The notes: generated from the letters alone by a model not told the origin. 32,610 bases of DNA from an uncultured Coriobacteriaceae bacterium (GCA_902786015.1 CADAAU010000026.1:1-32610); one strand, 5' to 3'; shown: positions 16,611 to 24,560, numbered from the stretch's first letter. Translations and numbers: made by a program.

Positions 16611-17321
16611 GTGCGAGTCGTTGCAATCTATGGACAGAACCATAAAGGCTCGACCTACCATATCGCTCACGGGTTGGCCAAAAAGCTGGGAGGATACCTA
16701 ACCGAGTTCTTTCTGCCCAAGGACTTTGGTGAGTTTTGCGTTGGTTGCAACACCTGCTTCAACATATCCGAGAGGCAGTGTCCGCACTACCAAAAGCTCG
16801 AACCGCTCACCAAAGCCATGGACGAGGCCGACGTTATAATCCTCGCCAGTCCCGTCTACGTGTATCACGTGTCCGGGGCAATGAAGGCGTTTCTTGACCA
16901 TTACGGCTATCGATGGATGGTACACAGCCCTGAAGAGTCTATGTTTCGCAAACAGGCCGTATGCATATGTACGGCAGCGGGTGCAGGCATGCGGTCCGCC
17001 CTCAAGGACATGGCCGACAGCCTGTTCTTTTGGGGTGCCGCACGAGTGTACAAATACGGCATTGGGGTCGCGGCGGTAGATTGGCAAGGCGTGAGCGAAA
17101 AGAAGCAGAACGCCATAGACCGAAAGACCACCGCACTTGCCACAAAGATCTTGCGCGGCAAGGGGAAAGTTCAACCGCGCCTCAATACCAAGGCCGTCTT
17201 CTTTGCCATGCACCTTATGCAGCGCAACGGCTTCAACCCGCGCGATATAGAGCACTGGAAGCAAAGAGGCTGGACGAGAAATGTCAGACCCTGGAAGCAA
17301 TCAGCCCGGCCCCTCTCGTAA
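16611..17321 (+). CDS. NAD(P)H-dependent FMN oxidoreductase / iron-sulfur flavoprotein-like
   Basis: A 236-aa flavodoxin-fold reductase. The N-terminus VRVVAIYGQNHKGSTYHIA is the FMN phosphate-binding strand-loop. A Cys-rich stretch CVGCNTCFN...CPHY (about 42-60) follows, as in iron-sulfur flavoproteins and related reductases. The PVYVYHVSGAMKAFLDH block (about 83-99) is the family's flavin-site signature. The Cys spacing could hold a cluster or be a remnant; electron donor and substrate are unknown. GTG at 16611 is the start, with a near-perfect AAAGGAGGT four bases before it. A downstream frame starting at 17281 overlaps its end but does not look like a protein. Confidence 0.85.
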   Translation: MRVVAIYGQNHKGSTYHIAHGLAKKLGGYLTEFFLPKDFGEFCVGCNTCFNISERQCPHYQKLEPLTKAMDEADVIILASPVYVYHVSGAMKAFLDHYGYRWMVHSPEESMFRKQAVCICTAAGAGMRSALKDMADSLFFWGAARVYKYGIGVAAVDWQGVSEKKQNAIDRKTTALATKILRGKGKVQPRLNTKAVFFAMHLMQRNGFNPRDIEHWKQRGWTRNVRPWKQSARPLS

Positions 17322-17595
17322 GGACGGGCAGCACATCTTGGACACGCCGGACAGTCATTTCGCACGCCGCAAGCATACGTCCCATCGCTTACTCCCGCTC
17401 TTCGGAGCCAGCGACACGTATGCCGATATACTCTCGCGACGATATTACCGACGATTTTCTATCCCACACGTAGAACCACACGTACGGGAGACGTGATGCG
17501 ACAACGGAGACGAAGCGTGTTGTCACGAAATACCCCGTCGTCACGCAAGTGAGTCAACGTCTGCATAACACGCTAGGTCGGTTGTGTGGCGCCCC

Positions 17596-17853
17596 GAGCT
17601 GGGATTGCCTTTCGTGTGGCACTCTGAGCTGGAATTGCCTTTCCTGTGGCAGGCCGACCCACACGAAAGTGATTTCCAGCTCAAAGGAGCCCGTTTGTGC
17701 TGGGATTGCCTTTCGTGTGGCAGCTCCTCCCACACCAAAGTCATTCTCGGCACAAAGGGCTCCCGGTTGAGCCGGGTTTTACGTTCGCGTGGCACTCTGA
17801 GCTGGGATTGCCTTTTGTGTGGATCCGGAAGCCACACGAAAGGCAATCTCAGC
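17596..17853. repeat. Array of eight imperfect palindromic repeats (unit about 24 bp)
   Basis: Variants of a unit with core GGGATTGCCTTTCGTGTGG occur at 17596-17620 (+), 17626-17650 (+), 17659-17682 (-), 17697-17721 (+), 17730-17753 (-), 17769-17793 (+, diverged), 17799-17822 (+) and 17832-17853 (-). Neighbouring + and - units form strong hairpins, for example 17626-17682 and 17799-17853. The frames through the array are shadows of the repeats. The stretch 17322-18111 otherwise contains no credible gene except a tiny 16-codon frame at 18003-18053 just ahead of the toxin gene. Confidence 0.85.
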
Positions 17854-18111
17854 CAAGGAACCCTCGCGCTGGTGGAGGGGCGCGACAGCTCGGAGTCCAG
17901 GTGCCGCTCGCGAGTAGCGTCCCATGTCCGTCCCCTCCGCATGGCCTTGCTTCTATGGCAATTATACCTTGGGCGCAGGCGAACGCTGTCGCCGGGGGTG
18001 CCATGATACAAAGATATGCAGTACAGCAGGCACAGGAAAGATTCGGGAATTAGGAGTCTGGACTCGATAGCTTGCCATACGTTTCATAGAAGCAGTATAA
18101 CCTGAAGGTCG

Positions 18112-18477
18112 ATGCGGGCTTCGGTCGCGCAGACAAAGTTAGCCGCGAGGGTCCCGACGGGCGTTGAGGTGCAGGTCTCCGAGGAGTTCGCCGTCCGCCT
18201 GGATGAGGCGGTTGCCTACAGAGTGGACAACTACGGGCTGCGAAGTGCGCGCAAGCTCATCGACTCAGTTGATGCGATACGGAAACTGCTTGTGGGATCC
18301 CCCCTTATGGGTGCACTCGTAGACAGCGACGCGCAAGCCACCGACACTCGTCCCTTGCGGTGGGTGCGCGTCGACTCGTATATTGCCATCTATCGCGCAG
18401 GTCGCGACACACAGACCCTTGTGCTTCTGACGCTCTTTTACGTTACCTCAAACTGGAGAAGGCGCGTGCTGGGATAG
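18112..18477 (+). CDS. RelE/ParE-family toxin-like protein
   Basis: A 121-aa protein whose residues 20-120 follow the ParE/RelE fold: helical hairpin RLDEAVAYRVDNYGLRSARKLIDSVDAIRKLL, then strands LRWVRVDSYIAIYRAGRDTQTLVLLTLFYV ending in a basic NWRRRVLG tail. Type II toxins of this family inhibit gyrase or cleave mRNA, and activity here is not assured. The ATG at 18112 has GAAGG close by; a shorter form starting at GTG 18169 would match typical family length better. No convincing antitoxin gene is adjacent: only a 16-codon frame (18003-18053, ending QERFGN) lies upstream and might be the relic of one. This makes it an orphan or decayed toxin. Confidence 0.7.
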   Translation: MRASVAQTKLAARVPTGVEVQVSEEFAVRLDEAVAYRVDNYGLRSARKLIDSVDAIRKLLVGSPLMGALVDSDAQATDTRPLRWVRVDSYIAIYRAGRDTQTLVLLTLFYVTSNWRRRVLG

Positions 18478-18915
18478 CTGTTGCGATCACTCATCGTCAA
18501 ATTGCGCATTCTCCATTCAGCGCAGCTAGATCTGGAAGGAGTTGCAATCGCCTATGCACCCTTGCCCATCAGGAGTCCTATCTCAATAGAGGATCCTGCG
18601 CTCGAGCTCCTTTTCCGTGTGGATGTTGAACTCGTCGAGGACCATGATCTTCTTGTTCTCGCCGTATATGTCGTTCATTCTTGATACATCGTCTTGTGAA
18701 GACAGCCAGAGCAGATCCAACCACAATCCATTGCCCGTATGCCAGGAAAACTATCACGGCACACCACGCATTCAGACCAGTGCTCTTCCCACCATATCAT
18801 GCTCGCCATATCATACGAAATCCGCATAATAAAAGATGCACAACAATTATTTGTAATCTATCATCATCCATTTCACAATAGATCTAGCGCCATAGACTGT
18901 CAGGAAGGAAAGAAC
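18478..18915. other. Intergenic stretch with a minor unrecognised minus-strand frame
   Basis: A minus-strand frame of 31 codons from ATG 18678 to 18583 encodes a charged peptide containing KKIMVLDEFNIHTEKELERR, and the same frame stays open upstream (SSQDDVSRM). It looks like a real protein fragment rather than random sequence, but I do not recognise the family. The remainder becomes AT-rich toward 18850, which probably holds the promoter of the lipoprotein gene at 18916. Confidence 0.4.
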
Positions 18916-19533
18916 ATGGCAATGAAGAAAACGCCCATTATCGCCGCCACACTGACGCTCTGCCTCGCCCTTGGCGCCTGCGGCAACGCGAGTACCCAGA
19001 CGCCGTCGCAAGCTTCAACCCAGCAAGGCGCTCAGTCCACAAGCTCCCAGCCGACATCGCAGGCGCAGGAGTCTTCCCAGACGGAGGCATCGTCGGGAAA
19101 GGCCGTCGCAAAGGACGGCGCAAACATGCAGACGCAGGACGCTTCCATGCCAACCAGAGTGCCCATGGAAGGCGGCACGAAGATCAACATGCATTTTGGG
19201 GACACGGTAATACCCGGCGTGCTCAACGATTCCGAAACCGCGAGGGCCCTCATCGCAAAACTCCCGATGACACAACACGTGAGCAGATACTCTCACGACT
19301 TCTGCGGCGTGACGGAGGAGCTTCCGTACCAGCAAGACGAAGTGCACTATGGATGGCTGAACGGAGACATAGACTACGCTACGGACGCCCCGTACTTTAC
19401 AATTCTCTTCGAGGACCAGGATGTGTCCGAGCAGTACGGCTTCCAAGTGAACATCGGCGTCATAACGTGCCCACTCAAGGATATCGCGAACTTGGAAGGT
19501 TCGTTTGACGTACGCATCGAGCTTGCGGAATAG
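18916..19533 (+). CDS. Cyclophilin-like-fold lipoprotein
   Basis: A 205-aa exported lipoprotein: MAMKK start, hydrophobic core, lipobox LGAC (Cys22), then a long Ser/Gln/Thr linker to about residue 85. The C-terminal ~115 residues (INMHFGDTVIPGVLNDSETARALIAKLPMTQHVSRYS...) match the small cyclophilin-like beta-barrel domain found in many bacterial exported proteins, often beside flavodoxins or aldo-keto reductases. It lacks the classical peptidyl-prolyl isomerase active-site pattern, so catalysis is not implied. The start has AAGGAAAGAAC immediately upstream. It ends 28 bases before the Tat flavodoxin gene and is probably co-transcribed with it. Confidence 0.78.
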   Translation: MAMKKTPIIAATLTLCLALGACGNASTQTPSQASTQQGAQSTSSQPTSQAQESSQTEASSGKAVAKDGANMQTQDASMPTRVPMEGGTKINMHFGDTVIPGVLNDSETARALIAKLPMTQHVSRYSHDFCGVTEELPYQQDEVHYGWLNGDIDYATDAPYFTILFEDQDVSEQYGFQVNIGVITCPLKDIANLEGSFDVRIELAE

Positions 19534-19561
19534 TGGCAAACAACGTAGAGAGGAGCACGTT

Positions 19562-20245
19562 ATGAGTTCAGACGTTTCCAGACGCGCGTTTTTGCGAGCC
19601 GCGGCAATTGCGGCGTTAGGAGCTGCGGTTGGCATGGTGGGATGCGGGGCCAACAGGACGGCCGCAGGTGGCTCTTCCGAAGCCTCCTCCAGCACCCTCT
19701 CGTCTGCGGATGGTACCGGACAATCCACCGAATCTGGCAGCGCTAGCGCTGGTAAAAGTAGCACCAAACCACTCGTCGTTTACTTCTCGTACACGGGCAA
19801 CACCGACACCATGGCCCATTGGATTGCTGACGAGACAGGGGGCGACCTCGCGCGCGTGACGGCACAGGACGCCTATCCCGACGACTACGACGCGACCGTC
19901 GACCGCGCGAAGAAGGAGCTGGACGACGGCGCACGTCCCCAGATTTCCGTTGATCTTGACGCAAACAAGCTAGCAGGCTATGGCACGGTGTTCTTCGGCT
20001 TTCCCGTATGGTGGTACGACTTGCCCACGCCGCTGTGCACCTTCCTGGAAAGCTACGACCTCTCCGGCAAGGAGATAATACCTTTCTTCTCGCATGGCGG
20101 CAGTGCAAGCGGTGCCAACAGTCTCGCCACACTCGAATCACTTGCCAAGGGAGCAACGGTGAGGTCGGGCGACGCACTCTCGATTCTTGGAGACAACGTG
20201 GCGACTTCTGAGCAAGAGGTACGTGCTTGGGCAAAGGGGCTCTGA
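19562..20245 (+). CDS. Tat-exported flavodoxin lipoprotein
   Basis: A 227-aa protein with a twin-arginine signal SRRAFLRA (Arg7-Arg8) followed by a hydrophobic stretch and lipobox GMVGCG (Cys28), then a Ser/Gly/Thr linker to about residue 68. The rest is a flavodoxin fold: VVYFSYTGNTDTMA phosphate loop, FFGFPVWWYDLPTPLCTFLESYDLSGKEIIPFFSHGGSASG, and a C-terminal helix. Tat export fits a protein that folds with FMN in the cytoplasm before crossing the membrane. A membrane-anchored external flavodoxin implies extracytoplasmic electron transfer, but the partner is not visible. GAGGAG lies six bases upstream of the ATG. It forms a likely operon with the cyclophilin-like lipoprotein. Confidence 0.88.
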   Translation: MSSDVSRRAFLRAAAIAALGAAVGMVGCGANRTAAGGSSEASSSTLSSADGTGQSTESGSASAGKSSTKPLVVYFSYTGNTDTMAHWIADETGGDLARVTAQDAYPDDYDATVDRAKKELDDGARPQISVDLDANKLAGYGTVFFGFPVWWYDLPTPLCTFLESYDLSGKEIIPFFSHGGSASGANSLATLESLAKGATVRSGDALSILGDNVATSEQEVRAWAKGL

Positions 20246-20250
20246 TGGAA

Positions 20251-20367
20251 GTAGAGCTTCTCGATGGCGGCGTTGGTATCCATGGGTTCGTCGTCGCACT
20301 GAACCCAGTCGACCGATGCCTCTCGCGTGCAGGCCATCTCGCGCATGTCCGCTACCACGACGCCCCA
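20251..20367 (-). pseudogene. Remnant of a methyltransferase C-terminus
   Basis: The minus-strand translation WGVVVADMREMACTREASVD, continuing WVQCDDEPMDTNAAIEKLYF, aligns with the C-terminal part of the intact SAM methyltransferase at 25745-26461 (VEIVDMWEMACTREAWADW and onward). The matching core DM-EMACTREA followed by D/W-C-D is unmistakable. The upstream catalytic domain is absent and the flanking frame is not protein-like. It is a degraded paralogue tail, sandwiched between the flavodoxin gene and the RpiR relic. Confidence 0.7.
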
Positions 20368-20458
20368 GCACGCGCACGTGGCGCCGGGCACGCTCGACAT
20401 GCGCGAGCTAAGCAGTCTTTGTAAGCCAGAATCTGCTGCAAGGCAGCACGACTCACAG

Positions 20459-20773
20459 TTAGAAGCCCAGGAGCGGAGTGAGTAAAATACCGCCCTCACT
20501 ATGAACCCGCATGTATTCGTCAATAAGCGTGCCAGTATACGTCACAAACAGCGCAAGGTCATCGCGCGTCGCATGGTAGGCACCTTCGTTGATGAAGCGA
20601 TACTGATCAGCTGGCACGCACGATATCCCAATCTTGGAGATCTCGGCTCCGAAGGCAAGGTCCGCAAGTCCCATGCGCGCGACCTCGTCCGCATGGGCAA
20701 GGATGTAGTCCGCGAGCTCTGACTCCGCCGAAGTGAAGTCGCGCTTCTCCAGTAAGGCCGTAAGAATTGACAT
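20459..20773 (-). pseudogene. Internally deleted RpiR/MurR-family regulator
   Basis: The 104-codon frame begins like an RpiR regulator: MSILTALLEKRDFTSAESEL and ADYILAHADEVARMGLADLAFGAEIS, the N-terminal HTH_6 helix bundle. It then jumps to a segment typical of the sugar-phosphate-binding SIS domain (DLALFVTYTGTLIDEYMRVHSEGGILLTPLLGF). Normal members are about 250-290 residues; the DNA-recognition helix and most of the SIS domain are missing, yet the frame is preserved. GAGAGGGAC precedes the ATG. It is divergent from a GH1 glycosidase fragment, suggesting a decayed beta-glucoside utilisation locus. Confidence 0.7.
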
Positions 20774-20837
20774 ATCGTCCCTCTCATTCGCTCATAAGCA
20801 TAGTTGTAGCGCGAAATGAGGCTCGTACGGTTCTCGG

Positions 20838-21090
20838 ATGCTACAGAGAAGCAAGGTGCCACTGTGGCTCACCTTCAACGAGCCTAACTCCATCCGCGGC
20901 GTCTGCATGATGGTCATCAAGGACCAGTGCTGGCAAACGTACTGGCAGGCCATCCACCACATGTGCGTGGCAGGTGCGCTGGCAGTCAAGATGGACCGCG
21001 AGCTCTGCCCCGGAGCCCGCTTCTCCACCATGTTCGCCATGAGCGAGTTCTACGGGCGCTTGGGCATTGCTGGGCCGGACATTAGCCTCA
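20838..21090 (+). pseudogene. Fragment of a GH1 6-phospho-beta-glucosidase
   Basis: The frame from 20838 reads SKVPLWLTFNEPNS..., then WQAIHHMCVAGALAVKMDRE and CPGARFSTMFAM. These match the LTFNE acid/base motif (the Glu is kept) and the following helix of family 1 phospho-beta-glucosidases, which act on phosphorylated beta-glucosides brought in by PTS. Both the N-terminal ~170 and C-terminal ~230 residues are missing, and after about 21050 the frame loses similarity. It pairs with the divergent RpiR relic, the usual type of regulator for such genes. Confidence 0.7.
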
Positions 21091-21096
21091 GCACCT

Positions 21097-21654
21097 TCAG
21101 GCGAACTCTTCACGGGCCCTCGCGGTTACAGTCTTGATGAATTCGGTCTTCGCCTCGGTGTATGCGTCCCTGTCGTGCTCGAACTGCCCCCATAGGCTCA
21201 GCTTCAAAGCCTCGTACTCCTTGGCGGTCTGGGGATGGGCGTTGAGGTAGTCTCGAAAGTACAGCTCGTCGTTGTCCCCGGCGAGTCTCAGGTGGACGTG
21301 GTAGACCTTCTCGGCAAAGCCGTCCTTCGTGTAGCCGAGGTTGAGCGAGATTCGTTCCCCCTCGTCCGACATCATGGTGAAGCCAGAGCGCTCGAGTCTC
21401 TCTGCCGCCTTTTCCAGATCTGATTGGCCAGGAAGCTCGACCAGGATGTCAACTATGTTTTTGGCCCAGATGCCGTCAACGGCGGTGCTGCCTATGTGGC
21501 CGATCCTCTCGATCGAACAGTCGGAAAGCAGTTCGTTGAGACGAACCTCCATCTCCTTATACTGTTGGTGCCATGCATCGTTATGCTCCACGAGAAATAT
21601 GGGAAACAGCTCCCATAGCTCTTCCAGCGTCATGTCCGACAGCTCTTTTCCCAT
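21097..21654 (-). CDS. GrpB/UPF0157-family protein (nucleotidyltransferase fold)
   Basis: A 185-aa member of the GrpB family, related to nucleotidyltransferases but with unproven function. Diagnostic segments are the IERIGHIGSTAVDGIWAKNIVDILVEL block (GSTAV plus the KNIVDI equivalent of the KPIIDI motif), LGYTKDGFAEKVYHVHLRL and FRDYLNAHPQTAKEYEALK. The ATG at 21654 is preceded by GGGGGAAGC; a longer frame to 21693 has no better site. It is intact despite lying between pseudogenes. Its 3' end lies only a few bases from the GH1 relic, consistent with later rearrangement around it. Confidence 0.85.
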   Translation of the reverse strand: MGKELSDMTLEELWELFPIFLVEHNDAWHQQYKEMEVRLNELLSDCSIERIGHIGSTAVDGIWAKNIVDILVELPGQSDLEKAAERLERSGFTMMSDEGERISLNLGYTKDGFAEKVYHVHLRLAGDNDELYFRDYLNAHPQTAKEYEALKLSLWGQFEHDRDAYTEAKTEFIKTVTARAREEFA

Positions 21655-21748
21655 GCTTCCCCCCGGAACAGTTCTTAGCCTCAGGTCCCACATTTTAAGA
21701 CACGGGGTTGTTTGTGACGCGGGAGGATGCTTCGCCGGATCTTATCGG

Positions 21749-22255
21749 CTAATCCCTAACCGCCGGTTCGAAGGAACCCGTCCTTATAAGGTGCCCTTCT
21801 TGAACTGCGGCGACCGTAGCCACTGCACACGCGATAATAGCAGGCATGGTGATGCCTAAAAAAGGGATGACAAAGGGAACGATGAACACCACGAGCCCCG
21901 CAATCTTGTTTGCGACGGTATGGGGCATGACAAGACGCTTCTCTACCACGAGGCCACTTGCTACGTTCACCACCTTCAAAAGAACTATCGCAGCAATCCA
22001 CACCCACAACCACGTGGGCACGTCGATGGCGGGGAGCAGCTTCACCAGGCAAACGATAACCAGAACGAGGTCGGCGATGCTGTCGAGCCTGGCCCCAAGC
22101 TCACTTTTTGAGTTGGTTCTTCTCGCCGCATACCCATCGAGCATATCCGTTAGCCCAGCGAGAGCGTAGATTATGAAGAATGCCGGCGAGAAGGCCTTCG
22201 TTAACAGTAGCGCGACGCAAAGTACGATCCGGCATATGGTGAGCGCATTCGCCAA
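21749..22255 (-). CDS. CDP-alcohol phosphatidyltransferase
   Basis: A 168-aa membrane enzyme of the CDP-OH_P family, which transfers a phosphatidyl group from a CDP-activated lipid to an alcohol (glycerol phosphate, inositol, choline and others). The signature Dx2DGx2ARx8Gx3Dx3D is present in GLTDMLDGYAARRTNSKSELGARLDSIAD (about residues 34-62), so the metal-binding Asp residues are intact. About five to six hydrophobic helices follow. The acceptor alcohol cannot be read from sequence. It starts with TTG at 22255 with GAAGG just upstream and is slightly short for the family, though complete. It could be a phosphatidylglycerophosphate-synthase-like or cardiolipin-type paralogue. Confidence 0.85.
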   Translation of the reverse strand: MANALTICRIVLCVALLLTKAFSPAFFIIYALAGLTDMLDGYAARRTNSKSELGARLDSIADLVLVIVCLVKLLPAIDVPTWLWVWIAAIVLLKVVNVASGLVVEKRLVMPHTVANKIAGLVVFIVPFVIPFLGITMPAIIACAVATVAAVQEGHLIRTGSFEPAVRD

Positions 22256-22860
22256 GGCCCTTCTTCACCTTCCAAATATTCGCAAAGCTCTTCTCATCAT
22301 TTTAAGGCACGGAACGTATTGTGATACGAACAGACACGAGGTGAGGAGAATCGCCGACACGATAGAAGCAGGGGGTGTTCCTGGACTCGTAGGTGCGCTT
22401 CTTCGAGTTCATGGCGGCGCGTTCCGCGAGGACGCCACGACAACATAAAGAACATCGTCACGAGGTTCAGAGGCAAAAGCGAGAAGGAGCTAAACCCCAA
22501 GCTGCTGAAGGTCTCCGCATACTACGGCTTCATCCCGAATGTGCCCAACTGCTGCGCGGGATGGGAGAAGGGCGCGGTCTTATTGGACCATGTAGGCCCG
22601 CGAACGCCTCAACTAATGAGACGGACACCCCGCCCCTTGTCCTAGTACACAGGCTTACGCCCTGTATCACGTGCGACTCGTAGTCACTAATGAATGGTCC
22701 GAGTGGTATCGACTGGTCATGAAGGACAAGCGTAGGCAAGTAGTAGCCAGCTGACATGTCCTGTTGGCCCGCTTCATCGCAAATACGGACAGTGACGCCA
22801 AAGCATATCCTCCCCATGAAGAAAATGCCAGGGGATTGCCCCTGACTCTTGGAACCTCGG
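22256..22860. other. Gene-poor stretch with one unrecognised coding fragment
   Basis: No intact gene is seen. On the plus strand about 22437-22590 reads DNIKNIVTRFRGKSEKELNP then KLLKVSAYYGFIPNVPNCC, which looks protein-like and may be the relic of an unidentified gene. The same stretch in neighbouring frames is low-complexity. The region borders the truncated recombinase and is probably part of a decayed mobile segment. Confidence 0.35.
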
Positions 22861-23765
22861 CTCGCCCCTCAGCAGTTGATTCATGCCACGCCACGAACGC
22901 CCCTCATGGTTCAATTTGTTAGCGCATTCGTGTACTCCGCGGCCGCTCGCTTTAAAGCGGCGGAAGTTTTCGAATCGCAGGCTTACGATGTCGGACGATC
23001 GCATGCCAAGCCGCGCGGCGAGAAGGCAGATGACGAGGTTGCGCTTTCCGGTCGGACCCGCCGTATCTATGGCCCCGATGATCGACGCCACTTCCTCGGC
23101 CGTGTAGGTGTCAGGCGGCTCGGGCTGCGGGGTTCTGACCTTTGGCACCGCGCTCGCAAGGCCTTGCCGGACGAAACCGGACAGCTCGAGCCACGCGAGG
23201 AGCCTCCTCAGCCTGCATGCCGTGGCGTACACAAGCCCTGGCCGACTCCGCTGTCCGCGATTGACCCCATGAAGCCCACGATCGCCGGCTGGTCGATGTG
23301 CGCGATGTCGTCGATCCCACGATCCGCAAGATATGGAGACAGCCTGTTCAGCATGTGCACGTAGCCGCATACGGTCGAGTCGGACAAGCGCCCCTCCATG
23401 CTCTCCAGAAACCTTTCGAGCACCGGCCTGTGGCTCTCCCGAAAGCGCGGGAAGTACTGCCGGTCCTTCACGCGGCGCCACGGACGATGCTCGTGACAGC
23501 TCTCGAGTGCGGTCACGGCCCTACGGCGTATCTGCTCCGCTCTCGTCTTGCTTCGACCGCCCGGTCCCTCGATGCCGTATTCCTCCGAGAGAAAGGTCCA
23601 TCCCAGCGGCGGATCGTAGGACAGGCCCTTCTCTGCGAGCCAACGATCGAACGCGTTCCAGGTGTGTCCAAGGGTCTTGATGTAGCTCTCGACGAGCCCA
23701 ACCTCCCTCATGGACCGAATGGTCTCCTCAACCAGGTTGGTGATTACCTCCATACACAGCTCCAA
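22855..23765 (-). pseudogene. Frameshifted, truncated tyrosine recombinase/integrase
   Basis: The N-terminal part (23765 to about 23240) encodes an integrase core-binding domain: SYIKTLGHTWNAFDRWLAEK, FLESMEGRLSDSTVCGYVHM and so on, ending at GVGQG. Reading must then shift frame near 23240 to continue as LVYATACRLRRLLAWLELSG, the EEVASIIGAID segment and the catalytic-domain start LVICLLAARLGMRSSDIVSLRFENF, which carries the box I Arg. After about 22960 similarity ends; the HxxR and nucleophile Tyr boxes are absent. The gene is doubly broken and cannot be active. It marks a former mobile element or phage-like insertion. Confidence 0.75.
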
Positions 23766-23769
23766 TCCT

Positions 23770-24040
23770 TATGGCGGGGCGTATTCCCCGCATATGGACA
23801 TGGAAATGGATAGCAATGGCCAACAAAAGTCCGTTCGACCAGTCGAAACCCGTTCAACTGTGCATTTGCTCCAACTGTCCATTTGAGGTCTCCGGCATAG
23901 ACGTCGTGACACTCGTCCTCGCGACGCTTCTTGATATCGGGGTTGGTGAACCACATTCGCTTGCGGAAATGGACGAGGCCGGTCTCGGGGTTGTAGACAC
24001 CAGCCGCGAAGTCCCTCGCGTTGTGAGGCGGAAGCCCTGC
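23770..24040 (-). pseudogene. Unrecognised gene fragment
   Basis: A minus-strand frame carries a stretch that reads like real protein: RDFAAGVYNPETGLVHFRKR and MWFTNPDIKKRREDECHDVYAGDLKW. There is no start codon in the protein-like part, and upstream the frame runs into the palindromic repeat cluster and becomes Arg/Pro-rich. I do not recognise the family. It lies just downstream of repeat cluster B and upstream of the broken recombinase, both minus strand. Confidence 0.35.
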
Positions 24041-24092
24041 AGGAGGACGACCTTCACTCCTCCGGCGCGCCACCCCTTCTCTGGCGGGCCTG

Positions 24093-24246
24093 GACGGAAT
24101 CGCGAGTTGCGTGGGTTTCTCGGGTGGAATCGGATGACTTTTGCAGTTGCGTGGGCGGAACGGACGGGATCGAGAGCTGCGTGGGCGGTTTTCCCACGCA
24201 AAGGCGAATCCCGTCCGGCGCCACCCACGCAAAGGCGATTCCCGTC
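24093..24246. repeat. Second cluster of imperfect palindromic repeats
   Basis: Units with the pattern CCCACGCAAAGGCGAATCCCGTC occur in reverse orientation at about 24193-24215 and 24222-24246, with more diverged forward versions at 24093-24115, 24124-24155 and 24163-24185. The pair 24163-24185/24193-24215 folds into a hairpin with 8-bp outer and 8-bp inner stems. The reverse complement of the unit (GGGAATCGCCTTTGCGTGGG) resembles the unit of the array at 17596-17853 (GGGATTGCCTTTCGTGTGG), so the two clusters may be one family. Confidence 0.65.
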
Positions 24247-24291
24247 AGAATCGTCCGCGCGGCAACGGACAATGTAAACGGAGATCTAAAC

Positions 24292-24560
24292 CTAACACAG
24301 GCTCACCAAAAGGAAGATGCCTTCCTTGGCAAGCTTGCGATGGATGAAGTCCGTCCCCTTCTTCTTGGTGAAGTGCAGTTCGATAGCATAGCCGTTGCCC
24401 ACGCCGCCTGGACGGCTCGCGACGATGGAGAAGCAAGCTCAAGCATCTTCTCCACCCCCTCGCGTGGGCAGCGTGCCTTGATGACGTCGCAATCCACGTC
24501 ACTCCGCCGCACGGAAAGGGCAAGGTAGTTCTCGGGAATGCGGCCACTTATCTCGATGCC
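24292..24560 (-). pseudogene. Frameshifted unrecognised gene fragment
   Basis: The minus strand encodes HGIEISGRIPENYLALSVRR followed by SDVDCDVIKARCPREGVEKMLELA. After a frameshift near 24436 it continues as FSIVASRPGGVGNGYAIELH and FTKKKGTDFIHRKLAKEGIF, ending at TAG 24292-24294. Both halves have protein-like composition and join naturally if one base change is allowed. No start codon is seen upstream. The family is not recognised. Confidence 0.5.

Noticed and set aside
17281..17496. A 71-codon frame overlapping the end of the FMN reductase gene
   Set aside because: No ribosome site and composition unlike a folded protein; Arg/His/Pro-rich.
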